Shown in pieces: positions 19,200 through 28,359 of a DNA stretch of 39,800 nt. Under the pieces are notes generated by a model that saw nothing but the letters and a program-made list of their open reading frames with translations, was not told the origin of the DNA and ran no database searches. A program made the position numbers and the translations under genes. The stretch lies in assembly GCA_030706235.1 (NCBI GenBank), contig JAUZOY010000004.1, positions 1-39,800 of the forward strand, written 5' to 3'. Position 1 is the stretch's first letter, and each line of letters begins with the position of its first letter. Source of the DNA: Bacteroidota bacterium. GTDB taxonomy: Bacteria; Bacteroidota; Bacteroidia; Bacteroidales; GWE2-29-8.

Positions 19200-19207
19200 C
19201 AAAAGTA
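19200..19207 (-). promoter_or_regulatory. -7 promoter element of the DUF177-rpmF-plsX-fabH operon
   Basis: TACTTTTG on the minus strand matches TAnnTTTG and lies only 11 nt before the ATG at 19188. If it is used, the transcript would have a leader of about 5 nt, close to leaderless. Confidence 0.45.
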
Positions 19208-19695
19208 AAAAGAATTTTTAAATACATACCTAATTTTTTATTAAGGTATAGCTAAAGTTATATTTAATTATAAGTATCTATCGAATTTCCTTAGTTATGT
19301 TTTTAATCAAAAGCACTATCAATCTATACAATAAAACCTTTCTTTATGTTGAATATCTCTATTATATTCCCTTTCTAAAATATACTATAAAAGTTTTTTT
19401 AATTTTATAAATTAGTTATAAAATACTATTCATTTTTTTATATTGACAGAAATATTTAATGAAAATATGCTGCTATTTTGTTATCACTTAAAGTTATTTC
19501 ACCTTATTTCTTCTCTTGTGTTAGGATTGATTTTTTTTTATTTGGTATTTGAATTTCTTTATTAAGCCAGAATATAGAACGCAGAATTTTTTACCAAATA
19601 AAACCTACCTGATCTGCATTTATTGTTTATATCGTTATCTCTTCAGTGAATTGATATGATGTAGTTATGTGTAATATTTGGAAAATACACATTAC
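19208..19695. other. Gene-free interval with one inverted repeat
   Basis: No open frame, tRNA or known RNA is seen here. The sequence is very AT-rich and has stops in all frames. The one structure noted is a perfect 12-bp inverted repeat, arms at 19536-19547 and 19592-19603, with core TTTATTTGGTA and TACCAAATAAA and a 44-nt spacer. A small RNA or decayed gene cannot be excluded. Confidence 0.4.
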
Positions 19696-20349
19696 TTATC
19701 TTTTATCTATAGGAATCTTTTTCTTAGCAAAGATATCTATTTTGGATTCTTCCCCTTTAAAAAGTCTTATTATGTTTTTGGTATGAGTAATTGGAACAAG
19801 TATTGCAACTGATACTGAAAAAATTACCTGTGAAGGATAGCCCATATTAAATAAAAATATTGATATAGCAGGGAAACTTATTGCTGTTATTATAGAACCA
19901 AGTGAAACGTATCTTGTTAATATAAATATTACCATAAATATACCAAGACCTATTAGAGCAGGAAATGTGAAAATTGTAAGCCCAATACCTAAAAGTGTTG
20001 AAATACCTTTGCCTCCTTTAAACCCTATATAAATTGGCAAAACATGACCTATAATTGCAGCAAAACCTAGAATTATTTCAAGATTAATATACGATTCACC
20101 TGTAAGAATACCCCTAAGGTAAAATATATATGCAATTTTTACTGCAAGAAACCCTTTTAATGCATCAAGGATTAGTACAGGAAGTCCTGCATTTAATCCA
20201 AGTACTCTTATTGTATTAGTTGCTCCGGCATTACCGCTACCATGTTTTCTGACATCAATGCCATAAAAGGTTTTTCCAATGATGATTGCAAAAGGAATTG
20301 CACCTATTAAATAAGCAATTATAAAAGCAATTATAAATTCCAATATCAT
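19696..20349 (-). CDS. plsY: Glycerol-3-phosphate acyltransferase PlsY
   Basis: Moves the acyl group from acyl-phosphate (made by PlsX) to glycerol-3-phosphate in the inner membrane. The 217-residue protein has five to six membrane segments. The family motifs are present: motif 1 GSGNAGATNT (37-46) and the GFKGGKGISTLLG glycine-rich motif (about 109-121). The end is a short basic cytoplasmic tail, as in other PlsY. It begins 15 nt after the TPR gene and was probably transcribed with it. Confidence 0.96.
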   Translation of the reverse strand: MILEFIIAFIIAYLIGAIPFAIIIGKTFYGIDVRKHGSGNAGATNTIRVLGLNAGLPVLILDALKGFLAVKIAYIFYLRGILTGESYINLEIILGFAAIIGHVLPIYIGFKGGKGISTLLGIGLTIFTFPALIGLGIFMVIFILTRYVSLGSIITAISFPAISIFLFNMGYPSQVIFSVSVAILVPITHTKNIIRLFKGEESKIDIFAKKKIPIDKR

Positions 20350-20364
20350 ATATTTTTATGTTAA

Positions 20365-20886
20365 TTATTTACAATATTTCTTAATCCAGGTTTTTGCATC
20401 ATCATACCCCAACTCAAGGGCTTTTTGCCAGTCTATACAACATCCTGTCATATCTTTTAAATAATATTTTGAATTACCTCTGTTGAAATATGCCATTGCA
20501 TTGTCTGGTTTCAATTTTATAGCTAGTGAATAATCCGCAATACCTCCTTCAAAATCATTCATCCCGGTTTTGATGCGACCACGGTTAAAATATGCTTCAT
20601 AGTTATCGGGAAGTAATTCAATTACTTTATTAAAATCAGCCAGAGCATCATCAAGTAAATTTAGTTCAAAACGACATTTTCCTCTGATATAGTATGCAAC
20701 TCCATTTTCAGGAACAATCTGAATTAGTTTATTGAATGAAATTATTGCTCCATTATAATTTTTCTGTTCGAATTTTTCGTAGCCATCTTTTAGATACTTT
20801 TCTATTTCCTTATTATTTTGACAGAGCCCTCTTTCACATCTAAGAAATGCAATAAATAAAATAAATATTACAACCTTACTTTTCAT
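20365..20886 (-). CDS. Secreted or periplasmic TPR-repeat protein
   Basis: A 173-residue protein with an N-terminal hydrophobic signal (MKSKVVIFILFIAFLRCERG) followed by about three to four tetratricopeptide repeats (about 28-160), for example YNGAIISFNKLIQIVPENG and AYFNRGRIKTGMNDFEGGIA. The FLRC cysteine does not match a good lipobox, so export as a soluble periplasmic protein is more likely than a lipoprotein. TPRs bind protein partners, and the partner is unknown. It is upstream of plsY by 15 nt. No link to lipid synthesis is shown beyond this. Confidence 0.82.
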   Translation of the reverse strand: MKSKVVIFILFIAFLRCERGLCQNNKEIEKYLKDGYEKFEQKNYNGAIISFNKLIQIVPENGVAYYIRGKCRFELNLLDDALADFNKVIELLPDNYEAYFNRGRIKTGMNDFEGGIADYSLAIKLKPDNAMAYFNRGNSKYYLKDMTGCCIDWQKALELGYDDAKTWIKKYCK

Positions 20887-20970
20887 CTATTTAAATTTGA
20901 TAATGTAGTTGTATATTCTTATATACAGGATGTACATTTTAAAATTGGAAAATTTACGGATTAATTATAT

Positions 20971-22083
20971 TTATTCGTGGAAAATTCTGATTTTATGTCC
21001 TCCATCCTTAAGGTATTTTTGACGTTTGAAATAATTCAAATCTGCTTCCATCATTTCTTTTACTAAACCATGCAGATTATATTTTGGAGTCCATCCAAGT
21101 TTACTTTTTGCTTTTGATGCATCTCCAATCAGCAAGTCAACTTCTGTAGGACGAAAATAATTTTTGTCAATGAGAACAACTTCTTTACCTATTTCAAGCT
21201 GATATTCAGAATTATTACATTTCCTGACTATTCCTTTTTCATCTATTCCACTGCCAATAAATTCAAGTTCGATTCCTACTTCTGCAAATGACATTTTAAT
21301 AAAATCTCTAACTGATGTAGTAATTCCTGTTGCTATAACGAAATCATCAGGTTTGTCTTGTTGAAGAACAAGCCACATTGCTTCAACATAATCTTTTGCA
21401 TGACCCCAGTCTCTTTTAGCATCAATATTTCCCATGTACAATTCGTTTTGTAAGCCTAAAACAATCCTGGATATTCCTCTGGTGATTTTTCTGGTAACAA
21501 AAGTTTCTCCTCTTTGTGCTGATTCATGATTAAATAAAATGCCATTGGCAGCAAACATATTGTAAGCTTCTCTGTAGTTTACTACTATCCAGTAACTGTA
21601 AAGTTTTGCAACAGCATATGGAGATCTTGGATAAAACGGAGTCTTTTCGTTTTGGGGTACTTCCTGAACAAGACCATAAAGTTCTGATGTAGATGCCTGA
21701 TATATCTTTGTCTTTTCTGTAAGATTTAACAACCGTACTGCTTCAAGTATTCTCAAAGTTCCAAGTCCATCTGCATTAGCAGTATACTCAGGAACTTCGA
21801 AACTGACTTTAACATGTGACATAGCCCCAAGATTATAGATCTCATCTGGTTGTACTTCCTGAATGATTCTTATCAGGTTGGATGAGTCAGTAAGGTCACC
21901 ATAATGCATTCTGAATTTTACATCTTTTTCATGTGAATCTTTATATAGATGATCTACTCTGTCTGTATTGATTAGTGAACTTCGACGTTTAATCCCATGA
22001 ACTATATATCCTTTTTTTAATAGAAATTCTGCAAGATATGAACCGTCCTGACCAGTAATTCCCGTTATTAGAGCTACTTTCAT
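20971..22083 (-). CDS. gmd: GDP-mannose 4,6-dehydratase
   Basis: Converts GDP-D-mannose to GDP-4-keto-6-deoxy-D-mannose, the precursor of GDP-fucose, GDP-rhamnose and GDP-perosamine. The 370-residue SDR protein has the NADP-binding [15 protein letters not shown] (8-22). The catalytic T132 and E134 lie in STSELYG, and Y156/K160 lie in YAVAK. RRSS (33-36) and the [15 protein letters not shown] segment are typical of Gmd. It is the last gene of the polysaccharide locus, but a promoter element of its own lies 22 nt upstream. The enzymes that would use its product (fcl, rmd, per) are not in the window. Confidence 0.96.
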   Translation of the reverse strand: MKVALITGITGQDGSYLAEFLLKKGYIVHGIKRRSSLINTDRVDHLYKDSHEKDVKFRMHYGDLTDSSNLIRIIQEVQPDEIYNLGAMSHVKVSFEVPEYTANADGLGTLRILEAVRLLNLTEKTKIYQASTSELYGLVQEVPQNEKTPFYPRSPYAVAKLYSYWIVVNYREAYNMFAANGILFNHESAQRGETFVTRKITRGISRIVLGLQNELYMGNIDAKRDWGHAKDYVEAMWLVLQQDKPDDFVIATGITTSVRDFIKMSFAEVGIELEFIGSGIDEKGIVRKCNNSEYQLEIGKEVVLIDKNYFRPTEVDLLIGDASKAKSKLGWTPKYNLHGLVKEMMEADLNYFKRQKYLKDGGHKIRIFHE

Positions 22084-22105
22084 TTTTTAAGAATATAATT
22101 TTTTA

Positions 22106-22113
22106 CAAAAATA
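22106..22113 (-). promoter_or_regulatory. -7 promoter element of gmd
   Basis: TATTTTTG on the minus strand matches TAnnTTTG, 22 nt before the gmd ATG. The 135-nt gap to the upstream gene also supports a separate start for gmd. Confidence 0.45.
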
Positions 22114-22218
22114 ATATAAAAATTTTAAAAGATTATAAAATTTGAAAACTTATGTAAGTGTATAATTAACTTGTCGGATCAAATCAGACGATATATTACT
22201 TGTGTATTTATCGGGAAA

Positions 22219-23808
22219 TTAGATGGAAGAAACTGATTCCTGAAAATTTATTAAATATTTTGTGAAACTCGGATAATTTTCAATATAATTGATATTATCA
22301 AAATTACAGTGTGACCAATAGTCCAGATCCTGTAAAACCAGAACTTTTTTTCCTAGTTCTGTAGCTTCCTGTATGATGGTTGAATAATAAGAAATTACAA
22401 GACTTGAATTTAAAATAGATTCTCTGCTACTTGAAAAAGTATCATAAAAATATGTTTCTTTTTCAGAATCAATGAAATCACTTAGTTCGTGAGGTAGAAA
22501 AAAAGTTCCGGGATGTTTTCTGATTCTGAAAATGAGCGAATTATCGCTTTTTTTGTGATAATATTTAAGATACTCCAAAATTTTGATGTTATCTTCATGT
22601 ACATCAGATAAACATACCAAAACCTGGGATTTTAAAATATTTTTCGGCTTGATTTTTTCGTTTTTAAATAATTCTATCTTATATATGTTTTTTACTCCCC
22701 ATTCTTTGAAAATTTTATAAGAATTTTCATCATATACAAGAAGATTATCAACCGGAAGATATCCTGTTTTCTGAAGTGGGTATCCATGTTGAAGTATTCT
22801 ATAATTCAGAGATAGCTCACGGCTTAAGTTTATAAATAGTGATGTTCTTGAATGTACTGCTGAATTACTTAATATTAGTTTAGCATTTTTAAAATTTTTT
22901 TTAAAGAATTTTATGTAACAATCTTGTTCGGCAGCAGCCATTGATAAACTACGAAGTAATCTTTTGCGTGGTATATCTTTGTTTATATCGAAACCATAAT
23001 ATTGCCCTAAATCAATTTTTTTAAAGATTATTAAATTAGTGAAATAATTTTTATAAAAATTTCTAAAAAGTGAGAAAGGATTTAGTAATTGTGTAAAATA
23101 TATACATTTTGAGGAATTTACGAGTTTTTTTATTCTTTTGTCAGCAACAAGGTATAAATAATCTTCATTTTTATTGGAAATATATAAATTTAACCTTTTT
23201 ATCATTGACTGATTATATGTGTCATATACAACAAAATTTTCGTATTGTTTATAATGCTTAATATTTACGGGGATGGAAAATAGATTTTTAATATGTATGA
23301 TCATCCATTCTAACCAAAAGAATCTCAATGTATAATGTATTCTTGAAAATAAAGTTTTTTTTTCAATTTTCTCCGGATCAGCGAAGAAAACATTAATATT
23401 TCCTGAATATTTTAGTTTTTTATAAAGTGTTTTATCATCGACAATAGCTATGAAATCATTTTGTTTTTCATATTTTTTAAGTATGTCTGTAATAATGTAA
23501 ATAGCATAAAATAGTAATTGAAAATGTTCCTGAAGCTTAAGCATAATGGAAACTCCAGGTGAAAGATGTTTCTCTTTTGTTTTAAAATTATGATTAATAG
23601 TGTTTACGGTCTTTTGTATAAAACTATAGATAGAATCTTCTACTTTACTTTTATCTGTTTTATAATATTTAATTTTATTAGGGTCAATTTTATAATTTTT
23701 TAGTAGATTGTTTTGGGTAATAAGGTGATATTCAGTAGAATTGTCAATAAGCCTCTGAAGTTTGTCATTATATTTAATCCTTTTTCTTGTTATAAAGATT
23801 AAATTCAT
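22219..23808 (-). CDS. GT-B-like surface carbohydrate protein, exact activity unknown
   Basis: A 529-residue cytoplasmic protein rich in Lys, Asn, Ile and Tyr. I do not recognise the N-terminal half. The C-terminal half resembles the GT-B fold of capsule synthesis and polyglycerol-phosphate-type transferases. It has ILQHGYP (338-344, with LPVDNLLVYDE shortly after), FRIRKHPG (427-434), and SYYSTIIQEATELGKKVLVL (473-492), the usual donor-site pattern of a Ser/Thr, a Glu and a GK turn. No signal peptide or clear membrane helix is seen. It lies between two GT4-type genes and gmd, so transfer of a sugar or alditol phosphate to a surface polymer is the best inference. It could instead make a repeat-unit side chain. 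Confidence 0.65.
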   Translation of the reverse strand: MNLIFITRKRIKYNDKLQRLIDNSTEYHLITQNNLLKNYKIDPNKIKYYKTDKSKVEDSIYSFIQKTVNTINHNFKTKEKHLSPGVSIMLKLQEHFQLLFYAIYIITDILKKYEKQNDFIAIVDDKTLYKKLKYSGNINVFFADPEKIEKKTLFSRIHYTLRFFWLEWMIIHIKNLFSIPVNIKHYKQYENFVVYDTYNQSMIKRLNLYISNKNEDYLYLVADKRIKKLVNSSKCIYFTQLLNPFSLFRNFYKNYFTNLIIFKKIDLGQYYGFDINKDIPRKRLLRSLSMAAAEQDCYIKFFKKNFKNAKLILSNSAVHSRTSLFINLSRELSLNYRILQHGYPLQKTGYLPVDNLLVYDENSYKIFKEWGVKNIYKIELFKNEKIKPKNILKSQVLVCLSDVHEDNIKILEYLKYYHKKSDNSLIFRIRKHPGTFFLPHELSDFIDSEKETYFYDTFSSSRESILNSSLVISYYSTIIQEATELGKKVLVLQDLDYWSHCNFDNINYIENYPSFTKYLINFQESVSSI

Positions 23809-23881
23809 ATTAGTTTGATTAGTTGTGTGATTTGATAATTTATTTTAAACATTTGCTTGGTTAAAGCCGTAATTTGGTATT

Positions 23882-25036
23882 TTATTGTTTATTATTAACA
23901 ATATTTTTATATACCTCCAGTGTTTGTCTGGCTATTGATTCAGGATGATATCTTTCAAAAGCCAATTCTTTAGCTTTTGAGCCCATCTCTTTAGCAATAT
24001 TTTTATTGTTAATTAAAAAACGTATTTTGTCTCTTAATGTTTTGGTATCATTATTCTTAATAATAAATCCTGTTTCACTGTCTTTGATCATATATGGTAT
24101 ACCTCCTACATTTGAAGCAATTACAGGGACTCCAACTGCATTTGCTTCTCCTATTATCATAGGTGCAGTCTCTGCTTTAGTGGGGAGAACAAGACAGATT
24201 GAATTTGCAATTTGTTCCGGTATTTTACTGTTTTCGATAAATTTGTAATATTTGATTTTAGAATCGAGGTTCTTACTTTTTATATATGGTAATATTACAT
24301 TTTTGTAATATCTCGTCTGATCTGTAGAAATTATTAACAAAAAAACATTTTCTATTGACTCAATTGCTTTAACAATTTCAAATAATCCTTTTCTTTCTAC
24401 GTCATTACCGATAAACATTATCTGATTTGATTCAAAATTAGCGTTTTTATGAAAAAAATCTTCTGCAACAGAGTTGCAGATATAATATTTATTGATTTCA
24501 GGATTAATATTTTTTATTGAATCTTCAACGTATTTTGAAATTAAGATTAAATTTTTAATTTTTTTCAGAACTTTTTTCTCTACTTTAATTCCGTAAAGCA
24601 ATCTTAATTTATTTTTAAATCCAATAGCAAGTTTATAAAAATCTTTTGTAAGTCCATGAAGTGTAATAACCGAAGGATAATCAAGATTTATAACTTCGTT
24701 AGCAGGAAATTCAGTAGATTGTCCATGAATAATATCAGGTTTTATATCGTCAATTAATTTATAAAGTTTTTGTTTCTCCCTTTTAAAGTTTGTTAGAAAT
24801 TTTGATACTGAATCTGATGGTTTCAGGTAATGAATTATTACATCATTAACTGTAATTTCCTGATCAAATGTAATTTCTTTATTAAATGTAATGATATGGA
24901 CTTCATTTTCTAATTTAACCAATCCTTTTGCCAGATTAAAAACCCATGGATATGGATGCTGAGGTGTTTGAGATATTAAAGATAATATATCTCTGTTAAT
25001 ATAAGAAGGATACCATGAAAGTATTACAATTTTCAT
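23882..25036 (-). CDS. Family 4 glycosyltransferase
   Basis: A 384-residue GT-B retaining glycosyltransferase. The N-domain starts MKIVILSWYPS and has PDIIHGQSTEFPANEV (about 109-124) and SVITLHGL. The C-domain begins near IMFIGNDVERKGLFEIVKAI and carries the nucleotide-sugar EX7E motif in ETAPMIIGEANAVGVPVIAS, followed by NVGGIPYMIKDSETGFII. These are textbook GT4 features. The start codon overlaps the stop of the upstream glycosyltransferase by one base, so the two are translationally coupled. Donor and acceptor are unknown. Confidence 0.9.
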   Translation of the reverse strand: MKIVILSWYPSYINRDILSLISQTPQHPYPWVFNLAKGLVKLENEVHIITFNKEITFDQEITVNDVIIHYLKPSDSVSKFLTNFKREKQKLYKLIDDIKPDIIHGQSTEFPANEVINLDYPSVITLHGLTKDFYKLAIGFKNKLRLLYGIKVEKKVLKKIKNLILISKYVEDSIKNINPEINKYYICNSVAEDFFHKNANFESNQIMFIGNDVERKGLFEIVKAIESIENVFLLIISTDQTRYYKNVILPYIKSKNLDSKIKYYKFIENSKIPEQIANSICLVLPTKAETAPMIIGEANAVGVPVIASNVGGIPYMIKDSETGFIIKNNDTKTLRDKIRFLINNKNIAKEMGSKAKELAFERYHPESIARQTLEVYKNIVNNKQ

Positions 25037-26097
25037 TAATTACCTTTTTTTAAAAGTTTTTTTATTATTTTATCTGTTTCATCAACAACGTCTTCCCAAC
25101 TTCTATAATGATTTTTAGAAGTATCCGGCATTTGATTTGCTACAAAATTATCAATAAAATTTATTATTTCATCAGGATTATTGCCGGGTATAAGATTATT
25201 GAAATTATCTTTTTTTATATGTCCTAACGGAGTTGCAACAACATATAACCCGTTTATCAGATAATCGAAATATTTAAGTGAACTCCCATAAAATCCATAT
25301 CTGGACCAACTGTAATCGCCATAGAGAGCAAGACCTATATTTGAATTAATAGTTAAATAACTAACCGAATCTCTCGATAAATCAGAAAATATAAAAACAT
25401 TTTGTATATTTTTATATTTTTCAATTAATGAGATATCATTGCATATTAATATAAAGGCCGTATTTTTATTGGTTTTAGTTATGATATTTTCAATTATATC
25501 AATCCCTTGCCACGAAGTATTTGTCCCAGACCAAATAACGGTTTTTATGAATGAAGACTTGATTTTATTAACAGCTTCAATTATTGAATCAGGAACATTT
25601 AGTTTACTTATATCAATCTTTTCCCCTCCATTTTCAACTATTACAACATTTTTACATTTTAATTCATTTATGCAATAATTTTTCATGTTTTCGCTGATTG
25701 CTATAACTGTATCTGCATAACTAATAAGCGATTTTAATTTTTTATCATTTTTAATTACCTCATTTTTATTTCTACCAAGCATAAGTAACTCATCTGAAGG
25801 ACTATTGAACTCCACTATGGTTTTTTTACGAAGTAATTTTGCTATCAGAGGTATATAATTTGTCTTTCCGAAATAAATAAAGCGAACATATACTAAATCT
25901 GAGATAAGTATTTTGTAAATCAGAGAGATGATGTTTTTTGATGCTTTAAATGTAAAATCATCTTTTTGATTTTGAAATGTAATGATCTCATATCCTTTAT
26001 TATGAAGACCTTTAGCTAAATAATACCCATGTACACTTGCTCCACCTGTAACCGGGAAAAACTTAGGATAAAAGAAAGCTATTTTAAAATTTTTCAT
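25036..26097 (-). CDS. GT4-like glycosyltransferase
   Basis: A 353-residue GT-B protein. The N-terminus has FFYPKFFPVTGGASVHGYYL, the donor/acceptor glycine loop of GT4 enzymes, and DTVIAISENMKNYC, which is the usual hinge before the C-domain. The C-domain has VIWSGTNTSWQGID and then SLKYFDYLINGLYVVATPLG, where an EX7E pair is not clear, so it is a divergent member. The ATG at 26097 is preferred over a TTG three codons upstream because the conserved N-terminal strand begins there. It overlaps the next GT4 gene by one base (TAATG). Confidence 0.8.
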   Translation of the reverse strand: MKNFKIAFFYPKFFPVTGGASVHGYYLAKGLHNKGYEIITFQNQKDDFTFKASKNIISLIYKILISDLVYVRFIYFGKTNYIPLIAKLLRKKTIVEFNSPSDELLMLGRNKNEVIKNDKKLKSLISYADTVIAISENMKNYCINELKCKNVVIVENGGEKIDISKLNVPDSIIEAVNKIKSSFIKTVIWSGTNTSWQGIDIIENIITKTNKNTAFILICNDISLIEKYKNIQNVFIFSDLSRDSVSYLTINSNIGLALYGDYSWSRYGFYGSSLKYFDYLINGLYVVATPLGHIKKDNFNNLIPGNNPDEIINFIDNFVANQMPDTSKNHYRSWEDVVDETDKIIKKLLKKGN

Positions 26098-26184
26098 TGT
26101 CCGCAAAAATACTATCTATTTCTGTAAACATACACCTTTTTTTATTATTTGTTTATAGTATAAACATAACCTACACAGGTTTCT

Positions 26185-27509
26185 TTAAATTAGAAATTTA
26201 TGTTTATAAATATTGTTGTTAACAGTTGCTATAATAAAATAGGTGCCTTTTTTAAACCTGGAAATGTCAAACTCCTTAATGTTATCATATTGGTTAATGT
26301 ATAAGTCCTTTTGGTATATTAGTTTATTATCAATATCATAAATCATAAAATTAATTTTATCCTCTTTATCAGTATAAACCTGGACATACAATTTGTCTTT
26401 ACCCGGATTTGGATATATTTTAAAAATCTGATCATCTGATTTATTAATTAATTCAGGTTTGATATGTATTTTACCGGTATTGGGAATAGAATTAAATTCA
26501 AGATATTTAGTTCCGTTATTGTTCTCTATTACAAAAGGTAGATTTTTATAGTTTTGGGTTAATGATAGTATGCTTGTCCAGTTAATAGGCATTTTTATTC
26601 TCAATGTAAGAGGAAAATTATAAATACTGTCCGGAAGTTCTTCTGTTAATTCAAAACTATACTCATCATTTGTTATTTTAATAGATTTTATTTCGGCGGA
26701 TTTTCGTTCTTTAATATATCTAATAGCATTCCCAAATGTAGTTACCCAAATTTTGGATTCGTTAGCTTTAATTTAATCAAGATGTTGTTTTAAAAAAGAA
26801 GATTTTATAGGAGAGTAACCATTTGAATCAAGACCATGAATTAGTTCAACAAGCCATCGATTTTGTTTAATGTCAGTGTCTATCAATGAGTCAGCGTACT
26901 CTATTTTAGTAGTTGTATCAAAACTAAAACAATATATTTTATAAAAATTTATATTGTTAACATCTGAGTACCATCGTTCAGTTGATCTTGATCCTATATA
27001 ATAGTTAGAAACTAAATTTATTACATCAGTATTATATTTACCCCGGGGTAACTTAATGACACACATTTTGGGCTTTTAACCTTAGAATTTATTACATCTC
27101 TGGAAACGGACAATTCATAATTACATTCTTCAGGTGAAATATCAGTAAGATTATAATGATTTACTGTATGGCTTCCAATTTCATGTCCTTGGTTTGCATT
27201 ATTAATAACATCTGTCCAGTTAGCAAAAGAATTATGACCGATCAGATTAGTAATTATAAAAAAAGTTGCTTTAAAATTATTGGAGTTTAGCATATCTGTC
27301 GCCTGTCGAAACGGACTGCTATAACCATCATCAAATGTAATTGACAATGCACTTTGTTTATTATTATACCATTGAGTAATATTATAGTCAAGTTGAGAAT
27401 GACTTTTTAAAAAACTTAACAAAAACAACAAAAATAGCATTGCTGTTTTTATTTTAATGTTAAAACTTTCTTTAGAGAAGAATTCTAAATATTTAATCCT
27501 CTGTACCAT
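26185..27509 (-). pseudogene. Broken T9SS-targeted polysaccharide deacetylase
   Basis: Three pieces add up to one NodB-type (CE4) deacetylase with a type A T9SS tail. Piece 1 (27509 down to about 27045) has a signal-like segment AMLFLLFLLSFLKSHSQ, the metal and catalytic motif TFDDG (58-62) and SHTVNH (113-118). At CCCCGGGG (27041-27048) one base appears to be missing: restoring it turns SLSYPG into SLSYPRGKYNTDV, the expected YPxG motif. Piece 2 runs from there to an in-frame TAA at 26773-26775. The same frame then stays open, KANESKIWVTTFGNAIRYIK follows, and it ends with KIYPNPGKDKLYVQV ... GTYFIIA, the sorting domain, at 26185. The start at 27509 overlaps the upstream GT2 gene by 25 nt; ATG 27440 is an alternative. 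Two lesions make a single sequencing error unlikely as the whole explanation. Confidence 0.85.
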
Positions 27510-28309
27510 ACCCGGATTAAGTTTCTTGGAAAATATCTAAATGGGCAAGCAAATATAAGGAAAATAGTTAAATAGTATGGATTCATAGGGTTTCTTTTAG
27601 AAAAAACATTGTTTTTTAACGAAAAAATGGTCCTTGAATATTTGTTTTGAATACCTGTAGGTTCATTTGTAATCCATAGTTTGAGATTTTCATCTGTAAT
27701 TAATTTATAACCTTTCCGATATGCTCTGATTGTATATTCATAATCTCCACCATAATGCGGTAGTAGTATGTTATGAAATTCTCCTATTTTAAGCATATCT
27801 GAAAATCTGAGAAAAAGCCCTCTTGTAGAAAAACAATTTGCAGGATTTTCCGGAGTCGCGTCATTTATCTTAAATCTCTTCCAGTCTATGCATTTTCCCT
27901 GATCAAATAAGATACCTGAATTCAAATCGTAGGCTTTTGCCAATAATATTGATTGTGAATTAATGTCCATTAATTTTACAGCAGTTTCAAGAAAATTTTC
28001 CTCAAAATATGTATCATTATTAATTAAAAGTACAATGCTATCAGATCCCTTTGCATTATTTATTAGCCATTTATAGCCCTTTTGAAAACAACCTCCGACC
28101 CATAAATTACCATTGCCTTTAATTAATGTTAAAGATTTTATCATTTTTTTTACAAAAATTTCTGTTCCGTCGGTTGAGCCATCGTCAATCAGTAATAAAT
28201 GATAATTTTTATATGTTTGTTTTAAAAGACAATTTATAAATATCTCAGTAATTTTAATACGATTATGTATAGGTACAATTATATAAACGCAAGTATTTTC
28301 CGGTGGCAT
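27485..28309 (-). CDS. Family 2 glycosyltransferase (RfbF/rhamnosyl-like group)
   Basis: A 274-residue GT-A protein. It has VYIIVPIHNRIKITEIFINC (8-27), LLLIDDGSTDGTE (about 38-50), GNGNLWVGGCFQKGY (about 65-79) and the metal site LLINNDTYFEENFL (about 93-106). The NND in place of DxD and the GNLWVGGC stretch are typical of the GT2 group that includes rhamnosyltransferases. Soluble or peripheral, without clear membrane helices apart from a hydrophobic stretch near residues 245-262. It comes 50 nt after the acyltransferase and overlaps the broken deacetylase gene. Confidence 0.87.
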   Translation of the reverse strand: MPPENTCVYIIVPIHNRIKITEIFINCLLKQTYKNYHLLLIDDGSTDGTEIFVKKMIKSLTLIKGNGNLWVGGCFQKGYKWLINNAKGSDSIVLLINNDTYFEENFLETAVKLMDINSQSILLAKAYDLNSGILFDQGKCIDWKRFKINDATPENPANCFSTRGLFLRFSDMLKIGEFHNILLPHYGGDYEYTIRAYRKGYKLITDENLKLWITNEPTGIQNKYSRTIFSLKNNVFSKRNPMNPYYLTIFLIFACPFRYFPRNLIRVWYRGLNI

Positions 28310-28359
28310 TCTTTCTTGTTTGATTATTTTAATTTAATATTTCAGAAAATGACTGTTGA

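Noticed and set aside
20910-20927. Hairpin TGTATAT/ATATACA as the gmd terminator
   Set aside because: The stem is all A/T except one G-C pair and has no T-run after it, so it is unlikely to terminate transcription.
26773-27066. Separate 97- and 139-codon small genes
   Set aside because: They share one frame and read as the middle and end of a polysaccharide deacetylase with a T9SS tail, so they are fragments of one gene.
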